From Streptomyces sp. NRRL F-5630 (lineage in GTDB: Bacteria; Actinomycetota; Actinomycetes; Streptomycetales; Streptomycetaceae): 64,000 nucleotides of DNA. Both the position numbers and the translations under genes were made by a program. Positions 24,835 through 33,906 of this stretch are shown here, in pieces; the first letter of the stretch is position 1, and every line of letters starts with the position of its first letter. A model generated the notes under the pieces. That model was not told where the DNA came from. It was given only the letters and a program-made list of their open reading frames with translations, and made no database searches. The stretch is taken from positions 62,001 to 126,000 of the forward strand of contig NZ_JOGO01000013.1 of the NCBI RefSeq assembly GCF_000719475.1, in the 5' to 3' direction.

Positions 24835-27800
24835 TCAGGGGGTGACGTTGATCTTGAAGGTCGACGTCGTGTTGCGGATGTCCTGCGCGTTGCCCGACAT
24901 CTTGAGGTTCTTGAAGGTCGCCTCGCCCACCGCCGGGCCCTGGCCCGGTTCGGGGAGCTCGTTGGCCCAGATGCCCCAGCCGGACTTCGCGTCGAAGGCG
25001 TCGCCGCTCTTCTTGGAGTTGGTGATGGTGATGTCGGTCAGGATCGTGTCCTTGACCGGGAACTGCGGCTGGCCGCCCACGTAGTTGGTCTGGAACATCA
25101 CGCCGCCGTACGTCGAGTCGTTGATGTCGACGTTGGTGACGCGGATGCCCTGGAAGACCTTCGACGCGGAGAACATCCAGATCGCCGGGAAGACCTGCGA
25201 GCCCCAGAAGTGGCCACCGGTGCGTTCCAGCGTCACGTTCTCGACGGTCGTCGGTTCGGTCCCGAAGCCGTTCATCGGGTAGCCGAAGTCGAGCGAGGAG
25301 ATCGTGATGCCGGAGTACACGAGGGTGTCCGCGATCCGGATGTTGCGGAAGGTGTTGCTGTAGCCGCCGTAGACCGCGAGGCCCGCCGCACGCCAGGTGA
25401 GCGTGGAGGTCAGGTTCTCGAAGACGTTGTTCTTCTCGTCGGCCCCGCCCGCGTCGATCGCCGAGAACAGCGCGAAGCTGTCGTCGCCGGTGGCCCGGGC
25501 GTCGTTGTTGACGACGTGGTTGTCCGTCGATCCGTTGGTCATGTTGACGCCGTCGGCGAACATGTCACGGATGCGGGAGTTCTTGATCGTCATGTTGTCG
25601 GTGTTCGCGCCCCAGTAGAGGCACACCATGTGCTCGACCCAGATGTTGTCGATGGTGATGTCCGAGACGTTGGAGAAGTCGAACACCTTGCCGGGACCGT
25701 CGATCCGGGACGTGTAGTTGCCGAAGTAGGCGAACCCGGCGAACGAGGAGCCCTTGGCGCTCGCCTCGGCGCGGAAGCCGATGTCGGTGTTCTCCTGCGA
25801 CGAGGGTGCGTGGAAGCGGGTGAACCAGGGCCCGGCGCCGACGACCTGGACCGCCTTGCCGTAGACCTGGAACTTGCTCGACGTCTCGTAGTCACCGGCG
25901 GGCAGGTAGACGCCGACGAGCTTGCCGGTCGTGTCCATGCGGACCTTGTCCAGGGCGTTCTGCACGTCCTGGTGCGAGAAGCCGGCGGGGACGGTGTACG
26001 CGGCCGGGTCCGGGTTGGCGGCGGCGGTCGCCAGCTCGGTGTTGACGAAGTCGATCGCGTACGTGGAGGAGTTGGCGGCGTCCTTCTGGAGGCGGATCTT
26101 CGAACCGGCCGGCACGGTCTTGCCGAGCTGGAGGTTCGCCTCGTCGTAGATGTGGCGCGGGGCGCCGGAGCCCGCGTCGTTGCCGGGCGCCGTCTCGTTG
26201 CCGTACAGCCAGGCGTACTTCGACGTGAGGTCGATGGGCTTGAGGAACTGGCCGTCCACGTACACGTTCAGTGTGGTGGTGGTGCCGTCCGGGACGGAGA
26301 AGCGGGTGACCAGGGTGTTGGTCGCGGCCCGGGTCGTCCACTCCACGTACTGGCCGGTGCCGGAGAGGGTCACGGCCTTGCGCCCGCTCGCCTCGCCCGC
26401 CACGTCGCCGATGGTGCGGTTGGGGCCGACCACCTTGGCGCCACCGCCGAGGGTGCCGTCCTCGGCCTCGTACATGTCGTACGGCATGTTCGCGCCGCGC
26501 CCGATGAAGAGCGCCTGCTCGGTGGTGTTGTTGTCCCGCTTGACCGGGAGTTCGTTGGCGTCGGCCGCGATGACGGTCCTGACGGTGAACTTGCCGTTGG
26601 CGGCGGTCCAGGAGCCGAGGTTCACGGCGGAGGTCGTGGACCCGGCGGCGATCGCGCCGTTGTAGGCGCCGGTCAGGGTCTTGACGGTGGTGCCCGAGGC
26701 GTCCTGGATCGCCAGTGTCACGTTGTGGGCGCCGGAGGCCGAGGTCTGGGTGCCCTGGTTCTTGATCGCGACGCTGAAACTGACGTTCTGCCCGGCGGTG
26801 GCGCTGGAGGGCGACCAGGAGACGGGGGACGCGAGGAGGTCGGAGCTGGAGACCGGCTTGACCACGAGGGCGTCGGAGCGCGTGAAGGTGTTGTTCGACT
26901 CGTTCTGCTCGACGACCTTGTTCGACGGGTCCACCTCGGCGCTCAGCGGGTAACTGCCCGCGTCCCGCGCGCCGATGCTCGCCGTGACCGTCTTCGACTC
27001 GCCGGCCGCGAGCGCGGGGACGTCCGCCGTGCCCGCCTTGGTCCCGCCGAGCGAGAAGTCCAGGTCGGTCGCCTTGGCGGCCTTCGTGCCGCTGTTGGTG
27101 ACGGTCGCGCTCAGGCTGATCGCGTCCGACTCGACCGGCGCGGCGGGCGAGTTGGTGATCCCGGTGACCTTGAGGTCCGGGTTGGCCGCCGGGGTGCCGA
27201 TGACCTGGAACTCGGCGACCTGCGCGCCCGGGGCGCCCGTGTTCTTGGTGAACTTGAGCTGGACGTCGGCGGCGGAGCCGGTCACCGGAATGGTCACCGT
27301 GTTGCCGCTGCCCGGGTCGAAGGCGTAGTCCTTCGCGGCGGCGAGGCTCGTGAAGGAGGTGGCGTCCTGGTCACGGCCGAGCACCTGGATGTTCTGGGTG
27401 CGCGAGGACCAGGCGGCGTCCGGGGTGAGCTTCACGACGACCTGGCCGAGGTCGGCGTTCGCACCGAGCTTCGTGGTCAGCGTCGCCGGGTACGAGCCGC
27501 CCCCGCTCTCCCAGTAGGTGCTGGTGAGACCGTCGTTGGCGTTCGCCGCGACGAAGGTGAAGGTGCTCGACGAGGCCTCGATCGGCTTGCCCTGGGCGAG
27601 GTTCGAGCCGGAGCCACTGGTGGAGCCGGGGCGCGTGACGCTGTTGCTCGCGACGGACACGTTGCCCGCCGCGTCCTTCGCCTTGACGTAGTACGTGACG
27701 GTCGTCGCCGCCGAGGGCTTGTCGGTGTACGTGAGGACGTCCCCGGCGACCGACGTGACGAGCTTGTCGTTCGCGTAGACGTCGTACCCGGTGACCTTGA

Positions 27801-29112
27801 CGTTGTCGCTCGCGGCCTGCCAGGTCAGCTTCACGTCGGAACCGGACTGCGTGTACGCCAGGTTGCCCGGCGCGGTCGGGGCCTGCGTGTCGCCGCCCTG
27901 GCCCTTGCGGGTGACGCTGTTGCTGTTCGGCGAGACGTTCCCTGCCGCGTCCTTGGCGCGCACGTAGTACGTGACGTCCGTGGAGGCGGGCTGGTTGTCG
28001 GTGTACGTCAGGACGTTGCCCGCCACGCTCGCGCGGAGCAGGCCGTTGGCGTAGATGTCGTAGCCGGTGACCCCGGTGTCGTCGCTCGCCGCCTTCCAGT
28101 CGAGCTTGATCTGCCCGGAGGCGGGCTCGGTGAAGACGAGGCCGGAGGGTGCGGTCGGCGCCTGCGTGTCACCCGTCGCGGGCCCGTAGACCTCCAGCTC
28201 GGCGAGCTGCCCGGCGGGCCAGCCGGTGTTGGCGGTGACGAGGACGCGTACGTACCGGGTCGTCGTCGTGTCGAAGGAGATGTCCGCCGACTGGTCGCTG
28301 TTCGCGTCGAAGGTGTAGGCCTTCGAGGCGGACAGGTCCGTGAAGTTCTGGTTGTCCGTCGAGCCCTGGATCTTCAGCGTCTGCTGGCGGCTCGGCCAGC
28401 CGCTCGGCAGCCGCAGCGCCACCTGGTTGACCTTGACGGAGGAGCCGAGATCGACCTGCACCCACTGCGGGAACGCGTTGTTCTTGCTCTCCCAGTAGGT
28501 GGCGCGGTTGCCGTCCCCGGCGTTGGCCGCGCCGTAGACGTCGGCGTGGCCCGACTCGCTGAAGGTCTTGCCCTGGGCCAGGTTGGGGCTCGCGGCGGCG
28601 GTCGTGCGGACCTGCATCTCGGCGAGCTGCCCCGTCCCCGTCACCGAGTTGGCGGTGAACTCGGCCCGTACGTACCGGGCGAGCGTGGCGGGCACGGAGA
28701 CCTTGACGGTGTTCCCGTTGGCCGGGCCGAAGGTGTACCGCGCGGACGACTTCAGCGTCGCCCAGCTCGTGCCGTCCGCGCTGCCCTGGAGGGCGAGCGT
28801 CTGCTCGCGGCTCTCCCAGTTCGGGGGAAGCCTGAGGACGACCTGCTTGACGCGCTTGGCCTTGCCGAGGTCGGTCTGCACCCACTGCGCCGACTTCTCG
28901 CCGGCCTGCCAGTAGGTCGAGGCGTCGCCGTCGGTCGCGTGGGCGGCGGAGTGCTTGCCGAGGGTGCTGCCCGCCGTGGTGGTGGCGGGGGCGGCGCCGG
29001 GTCCTCCGGCGGCCTGGGCGCCGAGGGCCGGCAGCCCGAGCACCATGACCCCGGAGGCGAGCACGGCGCTCGCCGTACGGCGTCTCCAGCGCCTGGACGC
29101 GGATCTTGACAT
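24835..29112 (-). CDS. Secreted multimodular GH87 alpha-1,3-glucanase
   Basis: 1425 residues. A long signal peptide (MSRSASRRWRRRT, hydrophobic core, cut near AQAAGG) exports it. Order: discoidin-type CBMs about 45-165 and 178-310, two Fn3 domains (about 317-495, each opening GDTQAPTAPS or GDTQAPTAPG), a third discoidin-like CBM about 505-630, two CARDB-like domains about 637-860, a CBM35/6-like domain about 870-1010, then a right-handed beta-helix. The catalytic domain has FADGVN (Asp1187) and TGDDS (Asp1210, Asp1211). The 23-residue spacing equals that of the essential Asp trio reported for Paenibacillus GH87 mutanase as I recall it. Probably hydrolyses alpha-1,3-glucan of fungal walls or dental-type mutan outside the cell. 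Monocistronic, with its own promoter and terminator. Confidence 0.88.
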   Translation of the reverse strand: MSRSASRRWRRRTASAVLASGVMVLGLPALGAQAAGGPGAAPATTTAGSTLGKHSAAHATDGDASTYWQAGEKSAQWVQTDLGKAKRVKQVVLRLPPNWESREQTLALQGSADGTSWATLKSSARYTFGPANGNTVKVSVPATLARYVRAEFTANSVTGTGQLAEMQVRTTAAASPNLAQGKTFSESGHADVYGAANAGDGNRATYWESKNNAFPQWVQVDLGSSVKVNQVALRLPSGWPSRQQTLKIQGSTDNQNFTDLSASKAYTFDANSDQSADISFDTTTTRYVRVLVTANTGWPAGQLAELEVYGPATGDTQAPTAPSGLVFTEPASGQIKLDWKAASDDTGVTGYDIYANGLLRASVAGNVLTYTDNQPASTDVTYYVRAKDAAGNVSPNSNSVTRKGQGGDTQAPTAPGNLAYTQSGSDVKLTWQAASDNVKVTGYDVYANDKLVTSVAGDVLTYTDKPSAATTVTYYVKAKDAAGNVSVASNSVTRPGSTSGSGSNLAQGKPIEASSSTFTFVAANANDGLTSTYWESGGGSYPATLTTKLGANADLGQVVVKLTPDAAWSSRTQNIQVLGRDQDATSFTSLAAAKDYAFDPGSGNTVTIPVTGSAADVQLKFTKNTGAPGAQVAEFQVIGTPAANPDLKVTGITNSPAAPVESDAISLSATVTNSGTKAAKATDLDFSLGGTKAGTADVPALAAGESKTVTASIGARDAGSYPLSAEVDPSNKVVEQNESNNTFTRSDALVVKPVSSSDLLASPVSWSPSSATAGQNVSFSVAIKNQGTQTSASGAHNVTLAIQDASGTTVKTLTGAYNGAIAAGSTTSAVNLGSWTAANGKFTVRTVIAADANELPVKRDNNTTEQALFIGRGANMPYDMYEAEDGTLGGGAKVVGPNRTIGDVAGEASGRKAVTLSGTGQYVEWTTRAATNTLVTRFSVPDGTTTTLNVYVDGQFLKPIDLTSKYAWLYGNETAPGNDAGSGAPRHIYDEANLQLGKTVPAGSKIRLQKDAANSSTYAIDFVNTELATAAANPDPAAYTVPAGFSHQDVQNALDKVRMDTTGKLVGVYLPAGDYETSSKFQVYGKAVQVVGAGPWFTRFHAPSSQENTDIGFRAEASAKGSSFAGFAYFGNYTSRIDGPGKVFDFSNVSDITIDNIWVEHMVCLYWGANTDNMTIKNSRIRDMFADGVNMTNGSTDNHVVNNDARATGDDSFALFSAIDAGGADEKNNVFENLTSTLTWRAAGLAVYGGYSNTFRNIRIADTLVYSGITISSLDFGYPMNGFGTEPTTVENVTLERTGGHFWGSQVFPAIWMFSASKVFQGIRVTNVDINDSTYGGVMFQTNYVGGQPQFPVKDTILTDITITNSKKSGDAFDAKSGWGIWANELPEPGQGPAVGEATFKNLKMSGNAQDIRNTTSTFKINVTP

Positions 29113-29300
29113 CGCGGGGGTCCCTCTCTGCGGGGCCTCGTGCGCGGGGGCGCGCGAGGGCGGCTCATGGAACAGGGGGCAGAGCGGTGGCCCCGGCCGG
29201 GACGAGCGGCGGGGAGGCCGCCCGGACCGCACGGGGCCGGGCCGCCGGGCCCGGAGGAGGGCACGGCGGCCCGAGCGGGTGAACTCATGTTCTTGCGCTC

Positions 29301-29329
29301 GATTATTGGAATATTGCAGAGAGTTGTAA
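29301..29329 (-). promoter_or_regulatory. Promoter candidate for the GH87 gene
   Basis: Minus-strand TTACAA (29324-29329), 17 bp, ATAATC (29301-29306) in the only AT-rich patch of the 29113-29552 gap. Within the spacer TGCAATATTCCA is a near-perfect dyad around AATATT, a possible site for a carbohydrate-responsive repressor. The 190-bp leader to the ATG at 29112 has no other recognised element. Confidence 0.45.
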
Positions 29330-29552
29330 GGCGGTCTACGGGTGGGACGGAGGAATTTGCCCCGACCGACCGTCAGGAGAGCGGATGAGGGGGGCGGTCG
29401 GGGCCTCCCCGTCATGACCCGGAATCGTTCTTTCGCGCACGGCGCTGACACATCCGCACTCCGCCGGGGACGCCTTCGAAGCTGGCGGCAGCACGTCAGA
29501 CCAGGGCGGTCGCAAAGCGGTTGACGTTCCGCAAGCCCACCCGGAGCGCGCC

Positions 29553-29740
29553 TTGCCTGACGCCCCACCCGACCCCCGGGCTCGGTGCGGTCGGCGTTCC
29601 GGGCGCGGGCTCCTGGGAGACCTTCCAGTTCGTGGCGACGCTCCTCGGGGGGCGCTGGGCCCCTCCACCCGAGCTTCACGGGGGGCAAGGACTTCGGCGT
29701 CAACGGCTTCACGCTGGCGGGGGAGGGGGCTGAGGGCCGG
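29553..29740 (+). pseudogene. Frameshifted carbohydrate-binding module fragment
   Basis: In one frame LGAVGVPGAGSWETFQFVATL, in the next frame FTGGKDFGVNGFTLAGEG. Together they make the end of a CBM6/35-type module (canonical order: GxVxVPxTGSWETF, a short strand, LxFTGGKDFGVNGFTL). A frameshift and a small deletion separate the halves, and no upstream enzyme is present. It is a relic of a second glycan-degrading enzyme once located beside the GH87 gene. Confidence 0.65.
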
Positions 29741-29791
29741 TTGGGTGGTAGGGGGCGGGCGGGCCGGGGCGGTGGGCCGCCCGCCTCCGTC

Positions 29792-30979
29792 TCATCGCAG
29801 CGCCGACTCGCCCGTCAGTGCCTGGCCGATCATCAGCGTGTGCATCTCCGCCGTGCCCTCGTAGGTGAGGACCGATTCGAGGTTCGCCATGTGGCGCATG
29901 ACCGGGAATTCGAGCGAGATGCCGTTCGCGCCGAGGATCGTGCGGCTCGTACGGGCGATGTCGAGCGCCTTGCCGACGTTGTTGAGCTTGCCGAGACTCA
30001 CCTGCTCGGGGCGCAGCCCCACCGAGTCCTTGCGGCGGCCGAGGTGCAGCGCGAGCAGCGTGCCGTTGGTCAGCTCGACCGCCATCGACGCGAGCTTCGC
30101 CTGCGTGAGCTGGAAGCCCGCGAGCGGCTTGCCGAACTGCTCGCGCTCCTTCGCGTACGCCAGCGCGGTACGGAAACAGCTGCGCGCCGCGCCCAGGGCG
30201 CCCCAGAGGATGCCGTACCGCGCCTCGTTGAGGCACGACAGCGGACCGCGCAGCCCCGTGACGTCCGGGAGCACCGCGTCGGCGGGCAGCCGCACCCCGT
30301 CGAGCAGCAGCTCACTCGTCACCGAGGCGCGCAGCGAACCCTTGTGCTTGATCGGCGGCGCCGAGAAGCCGGGCGCGTCCGTCGGCACGACGAAGCCGCG
30401 CACCCCCTCCTCGGTCCGCGCCCACACGACGGCGACCGAGGCGACCGAGCCGTTGGTGATCCACATCTTGCGCCCGTCGAGCACCCAGTCGGAGCCGTCG
30501 CGGCGCGCCCGTGTGCGCATCCCGCCCGGGTCCGAGCCGTGATCGGGCTCGGTGAGCCCGAAGCAGCCGATCGCCTCGCCGGTCGCCATGCGCGGCAGCC
30601 ACTCCCGCTTCTGCTCCTCGCTCCCGAAGCGGTGGATCGCGTACATCGCGAGCGAGCCCTGGACGCTCACGAGCGAGCGCAGCCCCGAGTCCGTCGCCTC
30701 CAGCTCCAGACACGCGAGCCCGTACTCCACGGCGCTCGTCCCGGCACACCCGTAGCCCTCCAGGTGCATCCCGAGCAACCCCAAGGACCCCAGTTCCCTG
30801 GCAAGTTCGCGCACCGTTGGCAGCTCGCCGCTCTCGTACCACCCGGCGATGTGCGGCTCCACGGAGGCGTCGCACACCTGCCGCACCGTCTGCCGCACCG
30901 CCTTCTCCTCGGGGCTCAGCAGGTCGTCGATCCCCGCGAGGTCCAGCGGGTCGGACTTCGGGGCGGTCCTCTTGCTCAT
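29792..30979 (-). CDS. Acyl-CoA dehydrogenase, glutaryl-CoA dehydrogenase type
   Basis: 395 residues; ATG at 30979. Full FAD acyl-CoA dehydrogenase fold. SVQGSLAMYAIHRFGSEEQK and IGCFGLTEPDHGSDP are closest to glutaryl-CoA dehydrogenase, as is the active-site loop TYEGTAEMH with its catalytic Glu near residue 378. FAD-binding residues are seen in KMWITNG. It would oxidise and decarboxylate glutaryl-CoA to crotonyl-CoA in lysine/tryptophan degradation, passing electrons to ETF. It is not flanked by other pathway genes. The exact substrate is inferred from motif similarity. Confidence 0.88.
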   Translation of the reverse strand: MSKRTAPKSDPLDLAGIDDLLSPEEKAVRQTVRQVCDASVEPHIAGWYESGELPTVRELARELGSLGLLGMHLEGYGCAGTSAVEYGLACLELEATDSGLRSLVSVQGSLAMYAIHRFGSEEQKREWLPRMATGEAIGCFGLTEPDHGSDPGGMRTRARRDGSDWVLDGRKMWITNGSVASVAVVWARTEEGVRGFVVPTDAPGFSAPPIKHKGSLRASVTSELLLDGVRLPADAVLPDVTGLRGPLSCLNEARYGILWGALGAARSCFRTALAYAKEREQFGKPLAGFQLTQAKLASMAVELTNGTLLALHLGRRKDSVGLRPEQVSLGKLNNVGKALDIARTSRTILGANGISLEFPVMRHMANLESVLTYEGTAEMHTLMIGQALTGESALR

Positions 30980-31094
30980 ACGTCGTCCTCCTGATGCGGG
31001 TGCGTGCGGCCGCCATCCTCGCGCGCGGGGCCGTCGCTGGGCAGGCCCCGAAAACGTGGTGCGCGGCACGTCCGGGGTCGGCTACCGTCTTCCC

Positions 31095-31124
31095 ATGTTC
31101 TTCATGACGCCGATCTACGAGTGA
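31095..31124 (+). CDS. Possible leaderless 9-residue ORF
   Basis: ATG to TGA encodes MFFMTPIYE. A -10-like TACCGT (31083-31088) ends 6 nt before the ATG, the spacing expected of leaderless transcripts in Streptomyces. There is no Shine-Dalgarno. The ORF stands 57 bp before the DUF6243 gene, so it could be a leader peptide controlling it. It may also be chance; nothing but position and spacing supports it. Confidence 0.35.
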   Translation: MFFMTPIYE

Positions 31125-31181
31125 GCGCGCGCGGGCACGGCCCGCCCCCCACCCCACCTTCCCCACGATCGGAGTCGAGTC

Positions 31182-31442
31182 ATGGCCAAGAGCCGTAACA
31201 ATCTGCTGGGCGTAGGCGGCCAGCGCGGTCACCTGCCGAAGAACGGCGGCCCGGGTTCGGGCGGCCCGCACGGCGCGGGCGACCGCCAGGCCGCCGAGAC
31301 CCGCAAGCAGGAGCTCGCCCGCCGGATGCGCGAGCGCCTGACGGGCACGGAGCAGGCCGCCACGGACGCTTCCGAGTCCCGGACGGACGCTTCCGAGTCC
31401 GGGGCCGGTACGGAGCAGGGCGCCGCCGAGCCGCGCGCCTGA
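31182..31442 (+). CDS. DUF6243 family protein
   Basis: 86 residues; GGAG 8 nt before ATG. MAKSRNNLLGVGGQRGHLPK is the family signature, followed by a basic helix (AAETRKQELARRMRERL) and an acidic tail containing a near-repeat of TDASES. Small hydrophilic proteins of this family are Streptomyces-specific and of unknown role. A perfect 14-bp terminator follows. Divergent from the glutaryl-CoA dehydrogenase-like gene. Confidence 0.85.
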   Translation: MAKSRNNLLGVGGQRGHLPKNGGPGSGGPHGAGDRQAAETRKQELARRMRERLTGTEQAATDASESRTDASESGAGTEQGAAEPRA

Positions 31443-31460
31443 CCCCCCGCACGCACGACC

Positions 31461-31491
31461 GAGGCGCCCCGCACACCGTGCGGGGCGCCTC
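31461..31491 (+). terminator. DUF6243 gene terminator
   Basis: gaggcgccccgcac, a 3-nt loop, then gtgcggggcgcctc: perfect 14-bp stem beginning 18 bp after the stop at 31442. Confidence 0.85.
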
Positions 31492-31616
31492 GCCGCGTCT
31501 CCCCCTCCTCGTTCCAGGCGCACGGGGAAGGGCGGGAGAGCACCGGGTGGAGACGCACGGAGCCGCGCGCGGCGTTTCGCCCGCTTTCGCCCGTTCCGCT
31601 CGCCACACTGTGGCGG

Positions 31617-33845
31617 GTGAACGCGTCACGCCAGGGCGGAGACGAGGATCCCGGTCTCCCGCGCCCCTCCCAGCTCCTGCCACCCCTCGACCCCGAACAG
31701 CTCGACGTGCTCGCCGAGTTGGGCCGCCGCTGGCCGCGCCTGGCCCCGTACCGCCCGCGGACGTACGAGTCGCTGCCCGTCGACCCCGACCTCGGCGAGT
31801 TCCGCCGCGCCGAGGTGGGCCGCGGCCCCTTCGGCCGCCTCGCCCCCGTCGGCCCCCTCGCGCCGCCCCGCACCGAGGACCGCGAGGGCGAGGAGACCAC
31901 CGACGCGAGCCCCGAGAAGGCGGGCCCCACTCCTCTCCACCGCGCCCGCCGCCTCCTCCTCGGCGCCCCCCTGCGCACCACCACGCTCGCCCACGAGAGC
32001 ACGCGCAAGCTCGTCGCGCTGCCGGTGCTCGCCGCCGACGCGCTCTCCTCGGTGGCGTACGGGCCCGAGGCGCTGCTCGCCGTGCTCGTGCTCGCGGGCT
32101 CGGCCGGGCTCGCCTGGGCGCTGCCGATCGCGGCCACGATCGCGTTCCTCATGCTCGCCGTCGGAGCGTCGTACCGGCAGACGATCCGTGCCTATCCGCA
32201 CGGCGGCGGCTCGTACATCGTGGCGAGCGACAACCTCGGGCGCATGCCCGGACTGCTCGCCGCCGGTGGGCTCCTCATCGACTACGTGCTGACCGTCGCC
32301 GTCTCCCTCTCGGCCGGGATCGCCGCCGTCACCTCCGCGCTGCCCGCCCTGCGCCCGGCCGTCGTCCCGCTCGGGCTCGCCACCGTCGCGGTGCTCCTGC
32401 TCGGCAATCTGCGCGGCGTCCGGCAGGCCGGGATGATCTTCGCGGCGCCGACCTACGCCTTCCTGATCGCCGTCGTCGCCCTCGTCGTCTCCTCCCTGGT
32501 CGACGCGGCGCACCGCGACTTCGTCCCCGTACCGCCCACGCTCCCGCACGCCACCGAGGGCGTCAGCATCCTCCTCGTGATGCGCGCCTTCGCCTCCGGC
32601 TCGACGGCGATGACGGGGATCGAGGCCATCTCCAACGCGGTGCCCGCCTTCCGTCCCGTGCGCTGGCGCAACGCGCGCACGACGCTCACGTGGATGATCG
32701 GCCTGCTCATCGCGCTCTTCGCGGGCGTCGTCGCGAGCGCGCACTTCAGCGGCGTCGTTCCGGGGGGCAATCAGACGATCCTGTCGCACATGGCGCGCCT
32801 GACCTTCGGGCCGGGCTTCCTCTACGGGTACACGCAGGCGGCGACGGCCGCCGTGCTGCTCCTGGCCGCGAACACCGCGTACAACGACTGCCCGCGCGTC
32901 CTGCACCTGCTCGCGCGCGACGACCACGCCCCGCACCTGTTCCAGCGCCAGGGCGACCGGCTCGCCTTCAACAACGGCATCACCGCGCTCTCCGTGACCG
33001 CCGCGCTCGTCTTCGTCGCCTTCGACGGCCAGACCGCCGCGCTCATCCCGCTCTACGCGGTCGGCGTCTTCCTCGCCTTCACGCTCTCGCAGGCGGGCAT
33101 GGTCGTGCACTGGCACCGGCGCCGCACCGAGCCGCACCGCCGCAAGAACCTCCTCTTCAACGCGACAGGCTGCGTGCTCTCGGGGCTCGTCCTCGTGACG
33201 GCGGCGGTCACGAAGTTCCTCGAAGGCGCCTGGGTCGCGCTCCTCGCCATCGCGGCCTTCGTCGTGCTCGCCACGCGGGTGCGCGGGCACTACGCGCGGG
33301 TCCGCGCGGCGCTGCGGCTGCGCCCGCAGGCGGTGACGCACGTGGACGCGCGGTTGCTGGCGGCCCGGGCGGAACCGGAGCGGGAGGGCGCCCGCGAGGA
33401 GGGCCCCGCCTGCCGGGACGAGGAGGAGGAGACACCGCAGCAGGTACGGCACCTGACCGTCGTCGCCCTCGCCGTGCTCGACCTCTCGGGCCTGCGCGCC
33501 CTCGCCTACGCGGCCTCGCTCGGACAGCCGCTCCTCGCCCTCCACATCAGCCCCGACGAGGAGGAGGCCGACCGCTTCCGGGAGTACTGGGAGCGCTGGG
33601 GCGACCACGTCCCGCTGCACGTCGTCCTCTCCCCGTACCGCGCCCTGATCGCCCCGCTCGTGCACTACATCGCGACCCTGCACGCCCAGCGCCCCGAACT
33701 CACCATCACGGTCGTCCTCCCGGAGATCGTCCCCCGCCACCCCCACCACCGCCTCCTGCACAGCCACGACGCGGCCCGCCTGCGCCGGGCGCTGCGCCCC
33801 CTCCCGAAGATCGTGATCACGGAGGTGCCCTTCCACGTGCCGTAG
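31617..33845 (+). CDS. APC-superfamily permease, KimA-like potassium importer
   Basis: 742 residues from a GTG at 31617 (no clear SD, so the start is tentative). Residues 1-125 are hydrophilic. About twelve helices follow: LADALSSVAYGPEALLAVLVL is the KimA/YdaO-type first-helix signature, then ASYRQTIRAYPHGGGSYIVA and ASGSTAMTGIEAISNAVPAF. The C-terminal soluble domain (from about residue 560) includes LTVVALAVLDLSGLRALAYA and ALHISPDEEEADRFREYWER, resembling the cytosolic domain of KimA/KUP-type importers. Probable proton-coupled K+ uptake; amino acid transport is the alternative. Confidence 0.8.
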   Translation: MNASRQGGDEDPGLPRPSQLLPPLDPEQLDVLAELGRRWPRLAPYRPRTYESLPVDPDLGEFRRAEVGRGPFGRLAPVGPLAPPRTEDREGEETTDASPEKAGPTPLHRARRLLLGAPLRTTTLAHESTRKLVALPVLAADALSSVAYGPEALLAVLVLAGSAGLAWALPIAATIAFLMLAVGASYRQTIRAYPHGGGSYIVASDNLGRMPGLLAAGGLLIDYVLTVAVSLSAGIAAVTSALPALRPAVVPLGLATVAVLLLGNLRGVRQAGMIFAAPTYAFLIAVVALVVSSLVDAAHRDFVPVPPTLPHATEGVSILLVMRAFASGSTAMTGIEAISNAVPAFRPVRWRNARTTLTWMIGLLIALFAGVVASAHFSGVVPGGNQTILSHMARLTFGPGFLYGYTQAATAAVLLLAANTAYNDCPRVLHLLARDDHAPHLFQRQGDRLAFNNGITALSVTAALVFVAFDGQTAALIPLYAVGVFLAFTLSQAGMVVHWHRRRTEPHRRKNLLFNATGCVLSGLVLVTAAVTKFLEGAWVALLAIAAFVVLATRVRGHYARVRAALRLRPQAVTHVDARLLAARAEPEREGAREEGPACRDEEEETPQQVRHLTVVALAVLDLSGLRALAYAASLGQPLLALHISPDEEEADRFREYWERWGDHVPLHVVLSPYRALIAPLVHYIATLHAQRPELTITVVLPEIVPRHPHHRLLHSHDAARLRRALRPLPKIVITEVPFHVP

Positions 33846-33906
33846 CGTCCGGGGCGAGGGTGGGGCCCGGGGCAACGAGGGGCGCCGTCCCGTGCCGCTG
33901 CCTCGC

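Noticed and set aside
25210..29109. A 1299-codon plus-strand open frame opposite the GH87 gene
   Set aside because: It is the antisense shadow of a high-GC gene: Val/Arg/Gly-biased, no domain, no RBS. The minus strand has signal peptide, domains and catalytic triad.
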